From Cladophialophora immunda (taxonomy: Eukaryota; Ascomycota; Eurotiomycetes; Chaetothyriales; Herpotrichiellaceae), in the NCBI RefSeq assembly GCF_000835495.1, contig NW_015622543.1:3386463-3450462 (forward strand): DNA of 64,000 nt. The letters run 5' to 3'. The translations under genes and the position numbers were made by a program. Below are positions 10,221 to 22,558 of this stretch, one piece after another. The notes under the pieces were generated by a model that saw nothing but the letters and a program-made list of their open reading frames with translations, was not told the origin of the DNA and did not search any database. Each line of letters opens with the position of its first letter. Position 1 is the first letter of the stretch.

Positions 10221-12449
10221 ATGTCGTCGAGCCCTGCCCGCACAGGAGAAGCAGCAGGATCTGTGAGGAGGAGTAGACAGGCATGTATCGCGTGCCATAA
10301 ACGAAAGGCGAGTCTTCGGCTCTTAGCTGGGCATCTGTCGACGAACTCACTAAACAACTGCCACATAGGTTCGCTGCGATCTGGTTCGTGGGGAAGAATC
10401 CTGTTCCAATTGTCGATTCCAGAGAATTGAATGCACGTAAGAGGGGGCCAGATCAGGTTTCAATAACCACTCCAGTTCTCTGCTGATGATGAATGCTTCA
10501 AGACCTCACAAGAGGAAGCGACATGACCTCACACGTCTCCACGGATTGCGCAACATACCGGCAGCAGTCAAGGCACCGAGCAGTGCGTCACTCATCAGGC
10601 CAGTTGAGCACCCGACATTACCTCCAATGTCAGAAGCCGCCACTGAACGCAGCACCGTAACAACAGCAAAGCATGGCAACTCTTGCTCACCCGCCAGTGA
10701 AAATCTCGCCTATGTTGGCAGACCAGAGTATCTACCAGGGGAATTTGCCACAGAAAGAGAACCTGACGCCGACCCACCCAAAACCTCAAGAGGCGACGCC
10801 GAAATAACGTATCTACAATCGTTGAAGGCGTTTGATTTCCCACCGAGACCGGTGCGTGACGGCCTGATCGATAACTTTCTCAAAATCTGCAGTCCTTGGA
10901 TGCCGGTGGTCGAAATAGAGGATCTCAAGCTCCAGAGTGCTGGATCCGGACATCCCGATTCGACTCAAGGAGGGTCGCTACTCCTGACTCAAGCTGTTCT
11001 CGTTGCAGGCAGTAGAGTCCAGCCTACAGCCCTGTTACCGAATTCGGACTGTGCGACCTTCTACAACAAGGCCAAGGCGCTGTTCTTCGCGGATCTGGAG
11101 CCGGATCCGTTGCACACGATTAGCGCATTGTGCTTGATGCAATGGTACAACCCAAGCGGGCCGGAACACGTCTCAATTCACTCCAGCGGCTTCTGGCTCA
11201 GGATTGCCGTGGGCTTGGGCTTCCAGATAGGGTTGCACCGTGAGCCAGATCCTAGATCCGCCAAGTGCAAATTGCGGAGAAGGCTCTTCTGGACACTGTT
11301 TGTGAGTGCCTCTACCTCTACTTGCTCGTCCCTCAATCCACTGATTCGGAACAGGCACGAGACTGTCTGCTGTCCATAGCCCAAGGCCGTCCTCGAGCCA
11401 TTAATCTGGTTGAATGCAATATCAGTCTGCCAACAGTTGCGGACTTCCCACAAGACAACAAGAACGCTCGCCTTTTTGTCGCGTACGTCGAGATTTGTTC
11501 AATCCTCGGGCAATGTGGCAAAGCTCTGAGCGGAGGATATTCCCATTGGGCGCCGGTTGAGGTTGGTCGGAGTCTCCAGCGATGGATCTCCCACCTCCCC
11601 GAGTGCCTGAAGCTCAACAACGCCCTGGATTATGATTTTGAGGTGCGCCAGCTTTACCTGATATACTTTACCGCCATCTCCATCCTTTACGGACCCGGGC
11701 GCTCTGGTAATTGTACATCTGTTGCGCCAATCCTCGCCTCCTCGTGTGTGGCCCGAATTTTCGAGGATTTCTTGGCTCGCGACCAGCTCCGGTGTCTGGC
11801 CCCGATGACCATATTTTACCTCCGAGTGGCTGCGCTGCCGCAGTTATGTTGCTTCAACTTCGGCTCGCTCTGGGACATCTCCAAACTTGAGTTGTCTGTG
11901 ATTCAACGATCACTTCATGAAATGGCAAAGACCTGGCACTCTGCACGCCGGGCCCTGCGCATCTTGACAAGCCTCGTCAATGCTGTGAGGCGCGGGCAGG
12001 AAGCACATCGACCTCTAACAGATCTGGATCTATCCCCCGAACAATTGTCATTCTTTGAAATGGTCCCAGCGGAATTATGTCCGAAGAGGCATATCATTGA
12101 GGCCGCAGTAGATGCCACAGGAGTCAGCTCGCAAGAGAAACCCGACGCCCGATTCCAGAGCACTTCTGCTCTCGCGAACCCCAGTCTCGTGACTCTGAGA
12201 CGTGACCCAACAGCAGTCTGCGATAGCACCACGCGGGAGCCAACCATGGTTGCCCCACTGAGATCTCTGTCGACTGCCTTGGATGCCTCATCCGGAGAGA
12301 TGCAAGAATATACAGCTGCAGACTCATGGTTCACACGCGACAGCGACGACTGGACAGGCATTGACGAAGCCTTGGGGCCCGGACTTGGCCTGGACGACGA
12401 CGACTTTTTTATGTCGCTTCACGAAAGGCTTCTGCAAGACTTGAGGTAG
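10221..12449 (+). CDS. Zn2Cys6 transcription factor with GC-AG intron (second of three)
   Basis: Regulator of 682 residues in four exons: 10221..10307, 10369..10436, 10503..11301, 11355..12449. The first intron divides the zinc cluster after ACIACHKRK. No GT donor restores the frame there, but AAAG|GCGAGT as a GC-AG donor does, giving CIAC, HKRKVRC, DLVRGEESC, SNC, RFQRIEC. The cluster sits at residues 22-52. A Fungal_trans domain (PF04082) spans roughly residues 125-390, with the marker segments SGFWLRIAVGLGFQIGLHR and RRRLFWTLFARDC. The architecture resembles cutinase transcription factor 1 and related regulators. The C-terminus is acidic (LDDDDFF), possibly an activation region. The next gene on the strand is a CoA ligase, a possible target. 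Confidence 0.88.
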
Positions 12450-13406
12450 ATCCCATCTTGCTGGCTTCGTGCCTCTATATATTATTCTATTCCCCTGTTT
12501 GGACTTCCAACGGTATTCTACATCGAATACTTCTCAAATCTATCTCCTCTCATATGGCTTTGACTAAGAGATCGGAATTGCGGCAAACTCCAAAGCATGG
12601 TTTTGCCTCTGGAATCCTTTGCTGCACGTCTTGCGGAGGGGATTATTTGGGGAAATCTCCAGATCCACAAAGAAGTTCTTTTCTGCCATGGAAAACATAT
12701 CTAAAGAAGGGGTTCAGACGATTTTATTGGACCAGATCGATCACAAGCCGACGGCACGGCAAATGCGGGTAATCGTATGGTAAGGATAATACTCTGGTCC
12801 TGGCGCGTGCATTGTATCGACCTCCTCAGATCACCGAATGAGTGATCTCCTTCCACAGGATTTACACAGATGACAGATACTCCAATATCATCGCTTTCTA
12901 CATCCTTCCCATCTTTGCTGAGCATCTCATAGCCTTCACGACAAGGGCCCTATATTTGACTTTACAGCAGCATCCAGCAATTAAGTCGGGTGCCTTTTCG
13001 AGGCTCTCCTTTAGAGGAACAGCCCAAAGCATACCCCATCATATAACCGGCTCGTTAGCTGCGACATCTCCAATTATCTCCTCCTCCCGCTTTTCGAAAG
13101 CGACGGACGGTGAATGGATCGATATCCCCTTTATTTTCCCAGTTCAGTACTAGTGCTGTCCTCACTTCGGCATTCGTGAGCCGGTGAACGGAGAACTCGC
13201 CTCCTCCCAAACACCCTCGGCGATATGTGGGTCGAATTGGACAACAACAGATTCAACACCTACTCGGCTTCAATGAGAGAGAGATGGGTTTTGATAGTCG
13301 CATTTCCGTGCCTTATCTTTCATCCAACTCATACAAGCTACCGAGCTTCACTGTGCCTTTGAACCCTTTGGCGCTGCTTATTACCAGAGCGCAATAGAAG
13401 GAGGAA
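12450..13406. other. Intergenic region before CoA ligase
   Basis: This 957-bp region contains no reading frame with protein-like composition and a proper start. It is taken as the regulator 3' UTR plus the ligase promoter. Confidence 0.4.
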
Positions 13407-15519
13407 ATGCTAATTCCAGACCGAGCCGACTTCGTGCCGCCGCACCGGGGCCGGAATGTCTTCCCCAACTGCCCATTCTTCAACCAACTGCTGCGGCTGG
13501 CTCACGATGCGCCCTCGAAACCCATCATCGCCGACGTCAACCTCGGTGTGGAAAAGTCGCGGATCCAGCTGCTGACGGACGTGCTGGAGATGCGGAATGG
13601 CCTGCTTGAAGCCCTGGACGGGACAACGAGAGAGGACCTGGCACGAGGCGGCGGCAGACCTGTTTTCATCGCCGTCCTGGCTGCTGGCGGCTATGAGTAC
13701 ACGGTTGCAGTTCTGGGCGTTCTCGCACTAGGAGCCGTCGTTGTGCCCATCAGTAAGCAAACGAGAGCCACACAACAGCCCCTCTGGTTGAGATCGCATG
13801 CTTTGGCAGATAACTAACGCGGATTGTATGCCAGGCCCGCAGGCCCCTTTGGAGGAAGCGTGCTACTTTGTGGACAAGGCGCAGTGCGTGGCTGTACTGA
13901 CCGCCTCAAACCTGGACCACCAGGGGAGCGAGTTGGAAACGGCCGTCCGCAGGCAACGCCAGAAGGCCGACTTTCGCAAGATGCTCATCCGCCCCTCGCT
14001 CCGGAGCGGGAGCCTCCGGCCCCACGACATCGCCAGCTCCTCGGACCGGTACCCGGACGACAACGCGCCGGCGTTCGTGATCTTCACGTCGGGCACGACG
14101 GGCAAGCCCAAGGGCGCGCTGCACCGGCGGGCGATGGTGCACGAGGTCGCGCGCTCCGTGGCCGACCACTACAAGGTCGGTGAGGACGACCGCATCCTGC
14201 ACCTGCTGCCCGTGCACCACGCCACGGGCGCGTACCTGTCCTTCTTCCCGTTCCTGATCCGCGGCGCCTGCATCGAGTTCCGCAGCGGCCCGTTCAGCGC
14301 CGAGTGGACGTGGGCGCGGTGGAAGAAGGGCGGGATCTCCTTCTTCACGGGCGTGCCGACCATGTATGTGCGGATGATGCGCCATTTCCAGCAGAGCAGC
14401 AGCCGTGCGGTGACGTCGTCGAGCTCAAGCTCAAGCTCAAGCTCAAGCTCAAGCTCTTCTTCGGTCCCTCCGTCCCCTTCTGATGGCTCCGTCGACTCCG
14501 TCACGGCTGCTGCTGCCGCGGCGCAAATCCGCGGCATGCTCTGCGGCACATCTGCCCTGCCTCGACCGGTGGAGGAGTTCTGGGAAACCCTCAGGGGCGG
14601 CAAGCGCATCCTGACGCGCTACGGGAGCACCGAGTCCGGGGCTGTGTTCAAAATGGCCCTCGACCCGGGGAACACTCCTTCGGGCTCGGTGGGCACGTGC
14701 TCTCCCGGGGTGGAAGTGCGTTTCGCAGAGGGCGGCGATGAAGGCGAGCTCCTGATCAAGAGCCCGAGTATGTTCATGGGGTATGTATTACGGTCCTCTT
14801 CCCTGGGTTCCCCGAGCAAAGCACTTCCATCCTCCCTCCCACAATCGACCGACAAGTTTGCTTTACGTTCGAAGTCGTTGTTTGTCTGTTGGTCACGTCA
14901 CGTCATATCATAGCCCGTCCATGTTTCCCAAGGCTCGCGCGATCCTCCTTCGTTCTCTCACCGCTTAACAATCCACAGGTATCTCTCCGACGAAGCGGCC
15001 ACGCGGGCCGCGCACGACTCGGAGGGATTCTACAGGACGGGCGACATCGCGCGGCGCGAGGGCGAGTACTTCTTCATCCTGGGCCGCGCGTCGGTCGACA
15101 TCCTCAAGAGCGGCGGGTACAAGATCTCGGCGCTGGACGTCGAGCGCGAGTGCCTGGGCTTGCCGTACGTCAACGAGGTCATGGTCGTGGGCGTCGAGGA
15201 CGCCGAGTGGGGCCAGCGCGTCGCCGCCGCCGTGAGCCTGCGCGACGACCAGACGACATACTCGTACCGCGGCGGCGGCGGCACGGCACTCACGCTGGCC
15301 CAGCTGCGCAAGGACCTCGGCGGCAAGCTGGCGCGGTACAAGCTGCCCACGCTCCTGCGCGTCATCGACGGCGAGCTGCCCAAGAACGCGACGGGGAAGG
15401 TGTCCAAGAAGGTGTCGGGCCCGGTGCTCTTCCCTGCGAACTACGCCGAGATCCCGGACGTGCAGGTCTGGGCTGCCTCGTCGCCGAAGAGGGACACGAC
15501 GGGGATGGCGAGGCTGTGA
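13407..15519 (+). CDS. Acyl-CoA synthetase, malonyl-CoA synthetase (ACSF3)-like, peroxisomal
   Basis: ATP-dependent acid:CoA ligase of the AMP-binding superfamily, 610 residues, exons 13407..13752, 13835..14780 and 14979..15519. The adenylation signature IFTSGTTGKPKG is at about 198-209. YGSTESG follows, then YRTGDIARREGEYFFILGR, the hinge-plus-C-domain segment SVDILKSGGYKISALDVE, and the catalytic lysine motif PKNATGKVSKK. The SVDI(L)KxGGYKxSALxVE wording is characteristic of ACSF3/malonyl-CoA synthetases rather than long-chain ligases, so a dicarboxylic or short acyl substrate is inferred. A run of 16 serines (residues 310-325) interrupts the N-domain. The last three residues are ARL, which fits the PTS1 peroxisomal consensus. 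It is convergent with an anion transporter. Confidence 0.88.
14416..14463 (+). repeat. Hexanucleotide microsatellite coding for polyserine
   Basis: Five tandem AGCTCA units flanked by other serine codons encode 16 consecutive serines within the CoA ligase. Because the unit is six bases, length changes stay in frame. The insert lies on the N-terminal domain between the catalytic blocks, probably in a surface loop. Confidence 0.9.
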
Positions 15520-15955
15520 GCAGCACCGCACAGACTCCTTCGGGTCGGACTGCTACAGTTCTGAAAGTCGGCTGCCAAAAAGAGGACAATGCTGGAAGCG
15601 CATCGAATAGAGGAGAGGTAGATATCCATACCCCGTGGCGTGGCATGAGGACAAGAAGACAAGGAGACCCAGAGTCTCGATGCGCAATGGGGACTCCTGC
15701 AGGGATTCAATGTGCCCTCTTGGCCATGCATGAAGAATTGAATCCTTCCGTGGTTGCTATCCTAGACTCTATATCTTCCCGTTTTTATTCGCCGTCCCTA
15801 TCGACCCATTCAGCAGAGCGCTCTAGTTGTATAGGCACTACGCTGTTCAGCATTCTGACCCGCTACAGTCACCCGTACCAAAGGCCTGGCCACAGTCGAG
15901 CAGAACCCATGCCCGTATTCTTCCCCCTGGCTTCGAAACCCTCGCTGGTAGAGAC
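15520..15955. other. Convergent intergenic region
   Basis: This 436-bp stretch between the stop codons of two converging genes (CoA ligase and anion transporter) should contain both 3' UTRs and polyadenylation sites. No gene is seen. Confidence 0.4.
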
Positions 15956-17797
15956 CTAAATGGTCTTGGGCTGCTCCACGTGCTGGACCTCGGCGGCCCC
16001 GGCCTCGACGCCCTTGGTGGCGAGCATTTCCATCTCCTCCTGCTCGTTGAGGCGGTGGATGAAGTCGTGCGCCGCGTCCGTGACCATGCTCCGCTCCGCG
16101 TCTTCGATGGCCTGGGGTGGAGCACAATAGACGTTAGCAGATCAAGATCAATATCTGGAAGGTGTGGAGTGTCGGGAGAGAAGAGGGAGAAAACGGAAGA
16201 GAAGCTGATACCTGGAGCGGCATGGCGTGGCCGGTCTTCTTCTTCCGGATCTTGGCTTCCCGGAGGAGCCAGAGTGGCAGGGTCAGGTACGACAGGATGC
16301 ACACGACCAGCAGGGCTAGCGTGCCGGCGAACCCTGCCAGGTATCGTGGGGCGTCTTGGTTGGGGTACATCTGTAGCTGGTCAGCACAGCCCTATGCACC
16401 GTCGGGGGGTAGAGGGAAAAACATACCTGTGGAGCGATAATGCTGGCGATGGTCAAGGATGCAACGGCAGCGGCTACACCGACCGCTTGCTCGGCGGCGC
16501 CGTACAAAGTCGAAGAACGATAACTCAGGACGATTGGCTGGGAGATCAGGACCATCTGTCCAAGGTATGCCATGCCATATAGTGCGGTTGTCTCAATCAC
16601 AGTTCCCCGAGCTTCCGGGTGCATGGAGGTATAAGTCCAGACCGCGTAGCATGGCACAGAGGCAAAGACAGGAAGCAGGTAGTGCCACATGCGCTCTCGA
16701 GTCCAGTCGGAATGCACACTCCAGACCCAGTACAAGGGGATGATGCTCAGGTTGCAGGCCGCGGTGTAGAGGTTGGACTTTGTCGTCGAGTAGCCGAGGA
16801 AGACCTTGAGGATGGTCGGGAGGAAGGTGGCCTGGGCGACGGCGACCATGCACAGCGACACGTACGAGACGAAGAAGACGTAGGTCGAAGGCCGCTTGAA
16901 GATGCGGCGGAACGCAGGCCAGCTCCAGCTGACGTCGGTCTTTCTGGCCGATCCCCTCCCGAACCTGTTGATCGCGATGTACCGCTCTCGCTCCGACAGC
17001 GCCGTGGACGTCTCCGGGAAGGTCAGCAGGAGGAGGAACAGGACGGGCGCCATGGCGATGGGCAAGACGCCTTCGATGATGAAGACCCATTGCCAGGAGT
17101 CAAGTCCGTCACGGCCGTTCAGGTGCCCGATACCTGCGGCTATGAAGGCCGACACGGCCGACGCGAGAGCATTGGCGCTGTGGAAGACGCCAATGCGGAA
17201 CGCCCTCTCAGAAGGCTTGTACCACATGGAGAAGTACATGACGCATGCTGGGACGACACCGGACTCTGGGATGCCGAGAAAGAAGCGAGCTGCCAGGAGT
17301 CCTGCCTTGTTGGTGCAGGCCGCCATCGACATGACGATGGTGCCCCAGAGAACCATGACGACGGGGAAGAAGTACTTTGCGGAGAACTTCTTCATCATGA
17401 TGTTCGAGGGCAAGAGACCTGCCGTGACGGCAAAGTAGGTGATGGAAACAGCCCAGCTGAAGTCGGAGCCTTTCATCCCCAGGGCGCCTTCGATGGAGGA
17501 GCTCGTCCCCAGACCTAAGATCTTCACGTTTCCAAGGTTGGCTCTGTCCATGTAGGCGAGGAAGTAGATGATGCACGCCGGGAACAAGACACGGAAGTCG
17601 AGTTTGCGAACCAGTCTCCTTTCTTCTTCTGGGGTCCAGTCCGGGGTGAAGACGGTGGCATTCTGGATGCGGTCCTCGCTCGTGTCGTGTTTGCCATCCT
17701 TCTTCCTCGGGGTCAAGACGTCTCGAAATGACCAACCGCCGACGTAGACGCCTTCTTTCTCAAGCGAGGCTTGATGTGCTGCAAATGCCTTCGCCAT
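15956..17797 (-). CDS. MFS transporter, anion:cation symporter (Dal5/TNA1-like)
   Basis: Plasma-membrane transporter of 561 residues, exons 16427..17797, 16212..16370 and 15956..16111. The start is the ATG at 17797. It has a hydrophilic N-terminus, then RRLVRKLDFRVLFPACIIYFLAYMDRANLGN, the classic first TM of the ACS family (allantoate, nicotinate, biotin and related acids). RFFLGIPESGVVPACVMYFSMWYKPSER and WQWVFIIEGVLPI are further family landmarks. The short third exon supplies a charged cytoplasmic tail. Substrates of this family are organic anions, so pairing with the convergent CoA ligase suggests uptake followed by CoA activation of an acid; this is an inference from proximity only. No lesion is seen. 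Confidence 0.9.
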
Positions 17798-17870
17798 GGT
17801 CAACAACGATCAGCCCAAATAGCAGGAATGAGGCGGGGAGAGGGGCTTGACCGGGCCACCTAGCCGCCCG

Positions 17871-17880
17871 TTTATATAGG
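17871..17880 (-). promoter_or_regulatory. TATA-like box of anion transporter
   Basis: On the minus strand the sequence reads CCTATATAAA, ending about 73 bases upstream of the ATG at 17797. Position and sequence fit a TATA element. Confidence 0.45.
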
Positions 17881-18221
17881 ACAGACTTCCATTTCAGAAA
17901 TCTCCGCGGCGATTTGGCTTGCAAGGTATTTGCCGAGGGACTGGTGTTGTTGTCATGTCCTATACCGATTCACGCGGGGGATACGCGGGCGAAACGTGCG
18001 GGGAGAAACCGGAGATTGGAGATGATCAGCGCATCAATGAGACAGACCATGGGTTGAACTAGAGCATTCATTGTTCTTGGCTATACAAGATGGAACGGAG
18101 CTCAGGTGCGACTCACCCCGACCGTGCCGCGGTGCACAACCATTCCCCATCCTTCCAGCTCCCGGATTTTCCTTATACGCAGCCAAACACTGTTGCTATT
18201 GTTGAAATTCGAAGCGGCCTG

Positions 18222-19144
18222 TTAGTCCCTTACAGGATGATAATCAAATGCTCGCACGATGCCCATTGCCGCTCCAGCAGCTGCACCACCGACGAAAACC
18301 ATCTGAGCCCCTCCAAGCACGCCTTGCCAGATGTGCCTGCGGCGGTGCCACCCAACATTCACGCAAGTCTTGACGTATCCAAACAGAAACAGAGCAAGGC
18401 CCATTGTCCCAATAGACCAGACCAGGGCTTTGGTGATGTTATCGGTGAAGAAATAAGGTAGGAGCGGGACGAATCCTCCGATGAAATACCCGAGGGCAAT
18501 CGTCAGAGCGCAGGTGAAGGCCCTGGAGCTAGCAGGCTCAGGAAGGGTATACTCAAAGGACATGATGAAGTTGACTATCTTGTCTGGGTCGCACTTTTCA
18601 AGATGAGTAGTGAGGTCGGCTGTTAGGGGTTCTGGAAGGTTGTAAGGCTCAAAGATGGCTGAGATACTCTCAGAGAGGGAGATTGGGTTGTTCAGAATTT
18701 GATCCTTTGTCTGCTTTCGCGTGGCGTGGTAAGATTCCCTGTGTTCCAATAATTAGTCTCGTCTCCGCTACAGGCAAAAGCAGATAAGGCTCACTCTTCG
18801 CTCTTAGCCCCCAGATACCCTCCCAGGCCCATCGATATGGCTCCCGCGATGAGCTCTGCGAGTCCGCCATAGATGACTACCCTGGTGTCTCCCAGAGCCG
18901 ACAGTCCAGCTGTGAGAGCAAATGGCACAGTAAGGCCGTCTGAGAGGCCAATTATGGCATCGGAGATGATTCGCGAATCTGGCTTAAAGGACGGCTTGTC
19001 ACTGCCGGTAAGCGTGCTTGCCTCGGACGTCTCGGAGCCTGTAGACTCGAGATCGAACTCTTTCTCGCTGAGATCGCTTGGGGTCTTGTTGAGGACTGGC
19101 ACATAACGTCGAGAGAAGATAAACCGGAACATTGACACGAGCAT
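18222..19144 (-). CDS. Vacuolar iron transporter, CCC1/VIT1 family
   Basis: Membrane protein of 288 residues that in this family loads iron (or manganese) into the vacuole for storage and detoxification. Two exons: 18795..19144 and 18222..18738, joined across a 56-nt intron (GTGAGC...CACAG). A 60-residue Ser/Glu-rich cytosolic N-terminus precedes TM1, SDAIIGLSDGLTVPFALTAG, which carries the D-x(5)-SDGL motif lining the ion path. TM2 has the GLAELIAGAISMGLGGYLGAKSE pattern, followed by the charged, Glu-rich cytosolic helix EEESYHATRKQTKDQI thought to bind metal. Three more TMs follow near the C-terminus. A second in-frame ATG four codons later is an alternative start. In Aspergillus the homologue is iron-induced through HapX/CBC; I did not find a clear CCAAT upstream. 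Confidence 0.92.
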
Positions 19145-20435
19145 TCTTGCGTGAAGATCAAGGTGCTTTTGGGCACGGACTCACTCTTGACGCTGAAAGC
19201 ACGAGGGTTGGGTGGAAAGGCAGAGTGGGAAGAGCGGTTCAGGTGGTGCTCGCCAGGTAGATGGGATACAGGTGGGTGGTGCAACGGTTTATCGGCCGTG
19301 CTACTCTCCATAAGTAATTCGTGTGGTCTTGCTCATGTCTTCCTCCCACGGCCTGCGGAAGTCCGGCGGGTTGCTAGACGCTCGTCGATCCATCCTTGAC
19401 CTTGACTGTTGCATTGTCGGCGGGATCGCAAAGACATGCGTCATTTGGCTAGAAGCAAGAAGCAAGCACAGCTGTGCGTCGATGAAGCCGTGACTGCCTA
19501 TCAAGTCGGGAACGTGGTTGAAAATGTGCTCGTGAGCAAGCTTCCAAAAGAGGAAGATCTGAAGAAATGACCAGGGTCGAGCAGGAAGTTGACCGGGGCC
19601 AAGCAGCCGAGGATGCTTTGCAAGCTTCAGGTGGGAACTGGGTGCAGTCAAAAGCTGGCGAAACCGCTTATCAAAGTGGCCAAAGAAGCAACGTGGTTTG
19701 GAATCGCCGGCATGTGAGAGGCCGAAGCTTGAGCTGTGGGGGTTGCATTGCTGTAGGATCTCCAGGAACCGTGCATGGCTCTAGTGTCGTGGGGATTCCA
19801 TGTATACAAGAGGGGAAAGTGCTTGCCCTGGGCGAATCAGGAAGGGAGCGGCGGGCGTTAGTGCACTTAAACCTCTGCTAAGCATTGCACCAAGCTTTTA
19901 CTTCCCTACCTGCCAAGCAATCAACATGCTTAGCTAGTCTTCGGCATGGCAACGGGGGACCCATGCCCTTGGCTCTGGTACAACTCTCATGCATTAGCCT
20001 TCGTCCAGGGGAAACAGCTCCGCATCCTCGCCTGCTGCCAGCCTCATCTTTTATGCATTGTTTTCCTTGATAGACCTCGCTCGTGTGTATCCATTTCGGA
20101 AGCATGACTTTACATCTCTGCCATTGCAATCCCCAACCCTCCGTTGCAACGTTGTCTTCATGCCGTCCTCCCTTCCACGTGCCCTGTCTATTCGCTTTTG
20201 TTCGACTTTCTGGGCGGGAACGTCGGGATCCTTCGCCCTTTGCTTGACAAGATTTTGTTCCCTAGCTGCGAGCTGAAAGAACTGCCGGAGCTCCAATGAT
20301 GGCTCTCCTCGTTGGCACGCTGATTCGGAGGTCGGGCGACCCAGAGACGAGGTCATTACTATAAGGAGACAACCAGGTCACCATCCAAGCAGCAGCAGAC
20401 TGTGTACTACAGCCTCCAGAGTGAACGGGATCATC
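19145..20435. other. Long divergent intergenic region
   Basis: These 1291 bp lie between the divergent starts of the iron transporter and the phospholipase C-like gene. No coding sequence is convincing. A TATAAG-like run lies near 20360, about 75 bp before the phosphoesterase start. Confidence 0.4.
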
Positions 20436-22145
20436 ATGATGGATACTTTGAGATTGAGCGCCTTCTGGGCACTGATCGCCGTGGGACATGCCATTCCCGT
20501 TGCGCCTCGCCAGAGCTGGGGTCAGCCATCGACAAACTCCACAGGAAGTCCCTTGAGCGATAAGGTATGAACTCCTACATTGCTCTCGGTAGCTGACGGG
20601 GTTGCCCTAACTTCACGATAGATCACGCACGTCGTGTATCTTATGCTGGAGAACCATTCCTTTGACAATATTGCGGGCTACTGGGATTTCCATCCGGACA
20701 TCAACAACCTTCGGAATGTGACCTACTGCAACGACTACACCAATCCAAACTGGACTGTCTGGAGCCAGCCCCTTTCAATATGTGCTGGCCCGTTTGAAGA
20801 TGAGGTCCCTTTGGTCGATCCAGACCACAACTTTGCGGGAACCAGCTATGAGATTTACCGCAAATGGGAACCCACCGCCAGCGATGTCCCTACCATGGAC
20901 GGCTTTATCGAGCGGCAATCGGAGAAGTACAACGCCACCCCCGGCGACGCGTCGTTCGTCATCAAGGCGTACGACCAGAAGAAGACCAACATCCTCGCAA
21001 CCCTGGCGCAGAATTTCGGCTTCTGGGACAGCTACCACGCCGAGCATCCTGGACCTACTGACCCTAACCGGCAGTTCGCCACGTCCGGATCCACGTGCGG
21101 CCTGGTCGACAACACCGTTCAGGCCTACGGGTGGCAGCTGAACTCGACGGGCGCGAGCTGTTCCAAGTCGATCTTCGAGGCGTTGTCGGACAAGAACATC
21201 ACGTGGAAGAACTACTACGAGACCGACATCATCGACGCCTGGATGTACGAATGGGTCCAGGAGAATGCCATGGACAGACTGGTCCACTCGAACGAGTTCT
21301 ACTCGGACCTGGCCAACGGGACTCTGCCGCATTTCTCATACTACAATCCGGAATGCTGCACCATCGATTCGATGCACCCGACGAGTAACATGGCTGCTGG
21401 TGAACTGATGATCAAGCATTTCTACGACTCGATCCGGCAGTCGCAATACTGGGACAACATGTACGCTTTCCCTCCGTTCTTCTCCTCCTCCCTTGGGTTG
21501 CATGATTCTAGGACAGCTAGCTAACTTCTTCCCACAATTTCCGGGAAACAGCCTCGTGATCATCAACTTCGACGAGCACGGGGGCTTTGCCGACCACGTT
21601 CCGCCGCCGATCAACATCCCCGCGCCCGAGGACGGGCTGACCTTCTCGGGCCTCTCGGACGGCCACAACGTGACATACGACTTTACGCGGCTGGGCGTCC
21701 GCGTCCCCGCCATGGTCATCTCGCCGTGGATCCCGGCCAACACGCTCATCGGGCCCGGCCCCAGCTACGCGGACAACTCGGCCTACACGCACACGTCCTT
21801 CCTGCACTTCCTGCAGAACCTGTGGGGTCTTGAGGGCATGAACAACCGCGTCCAGTGGGCCATGACCTTCGAGCACATCTTTTCCGACACGCCGCAGACG
21901 GACCCGCTGCAGAGCCTGCCGCAGCCCACCTGGTACGTGCCCATATTAAGTTCCCCCAAACCCCTTTTCCTTTTGCGGGGTGTCGAGATTGGGGGGTGGA
22001 ACCAGGTTATCCACCCAACGCGATCGAGGCTAACACGCTGGCCAGGTACGGGGGATCCAACAAGCCCGAGCCGGAGGGCTTCTATTTGCTCAATCAAGAT
22101 GCGAGTTACTACCTGAGCCTGCCGGCATCTGCTGGAGCAGCATAG
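20436..22145 (+). CDS. Secreted phospholipase C-type phosphoesterase
   Basis: Phosphoesterase-family (PF04185) enzyme of 482 residues expected to hydrolyse phospholipids or phosphate monoesters outside the cell. Exons: 20436..20564, 20622..21460, 21552..21932, 22046..22145. A signal peptide occupies about residues 1-19 (ending GHA). Catalytic-core motifs are LENHSFDN (about 52-59), where the Glu-Asn pair binds metal, AEHPGPTDPNRQF, and NFDEHGGFADHVPPP at about 328-342, which carries the metal-binding Asp/Glu/His. Several N-glycosylation sequons (NVT, NWT, NAT, NST, NIT) support secretion. Two ATGs in tandem open the frame. The bacterial-type PLC fold in fungi is often induced by phosphate starvation; no regulatory site was identified here. 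Confidence 0.9.
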
Positions 22146-22558
22146 GGACGTTTATCCTCAGGGAGATGTGTGAGAGAAGACATAAGAGTCAGGGGCCGGC
22201 TATGAATACGTGGACTACATAGCTGTGACATACCCCTCTTCCGTAATTGATTAATACGAGGCTCGTCCCAAGCGAGGATGATACCGCTTAAGAAATAAAA
22301 AGAGTCCCCATATATTACACTTGCGATTTGATGCCTCTCGAGGTGCCGTATTCAGATAAAACCACTCCCCTTTTATGGTCAGATAGCATGGTCTGCGGCC
22401 AGCGTCCTTAAGGTCGGTATAGTTAACAGCCTCTGAATTTGAAAAAGTGTCAAGGATTTATTTACCATCCCACATCATCACCAGCCACCCCTTTGGCGAG
22501 TCGTTGCCATACCAAGATATAACACATCACATAACGCTCATGAATGCAAACAGGGTAA
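22146..22558. other. Convergent intergenic region
   Basis: This 413-bp stretch between two convergent stop codons is AT-rich and contains an AAATAAAA-type run near 22290 that could serve polyadenylation. No gene is seen. Confidence 0.4.

Noticed and set aside
14889..15959. 356-codon plus-strand frame
   Set aside because: It is a shifted frame over the third exon of the CoA ligase; its composition (Arg/Gly/Ala-rich) is typical of an off-frame GC-rich translation.
16619..17518. 299-codon plus-strand open frame
   Set aside because: It is antisense to the anion transporter, and the minus strand has clear MFS motifs. The frame is open because of GC-rich codon bias.
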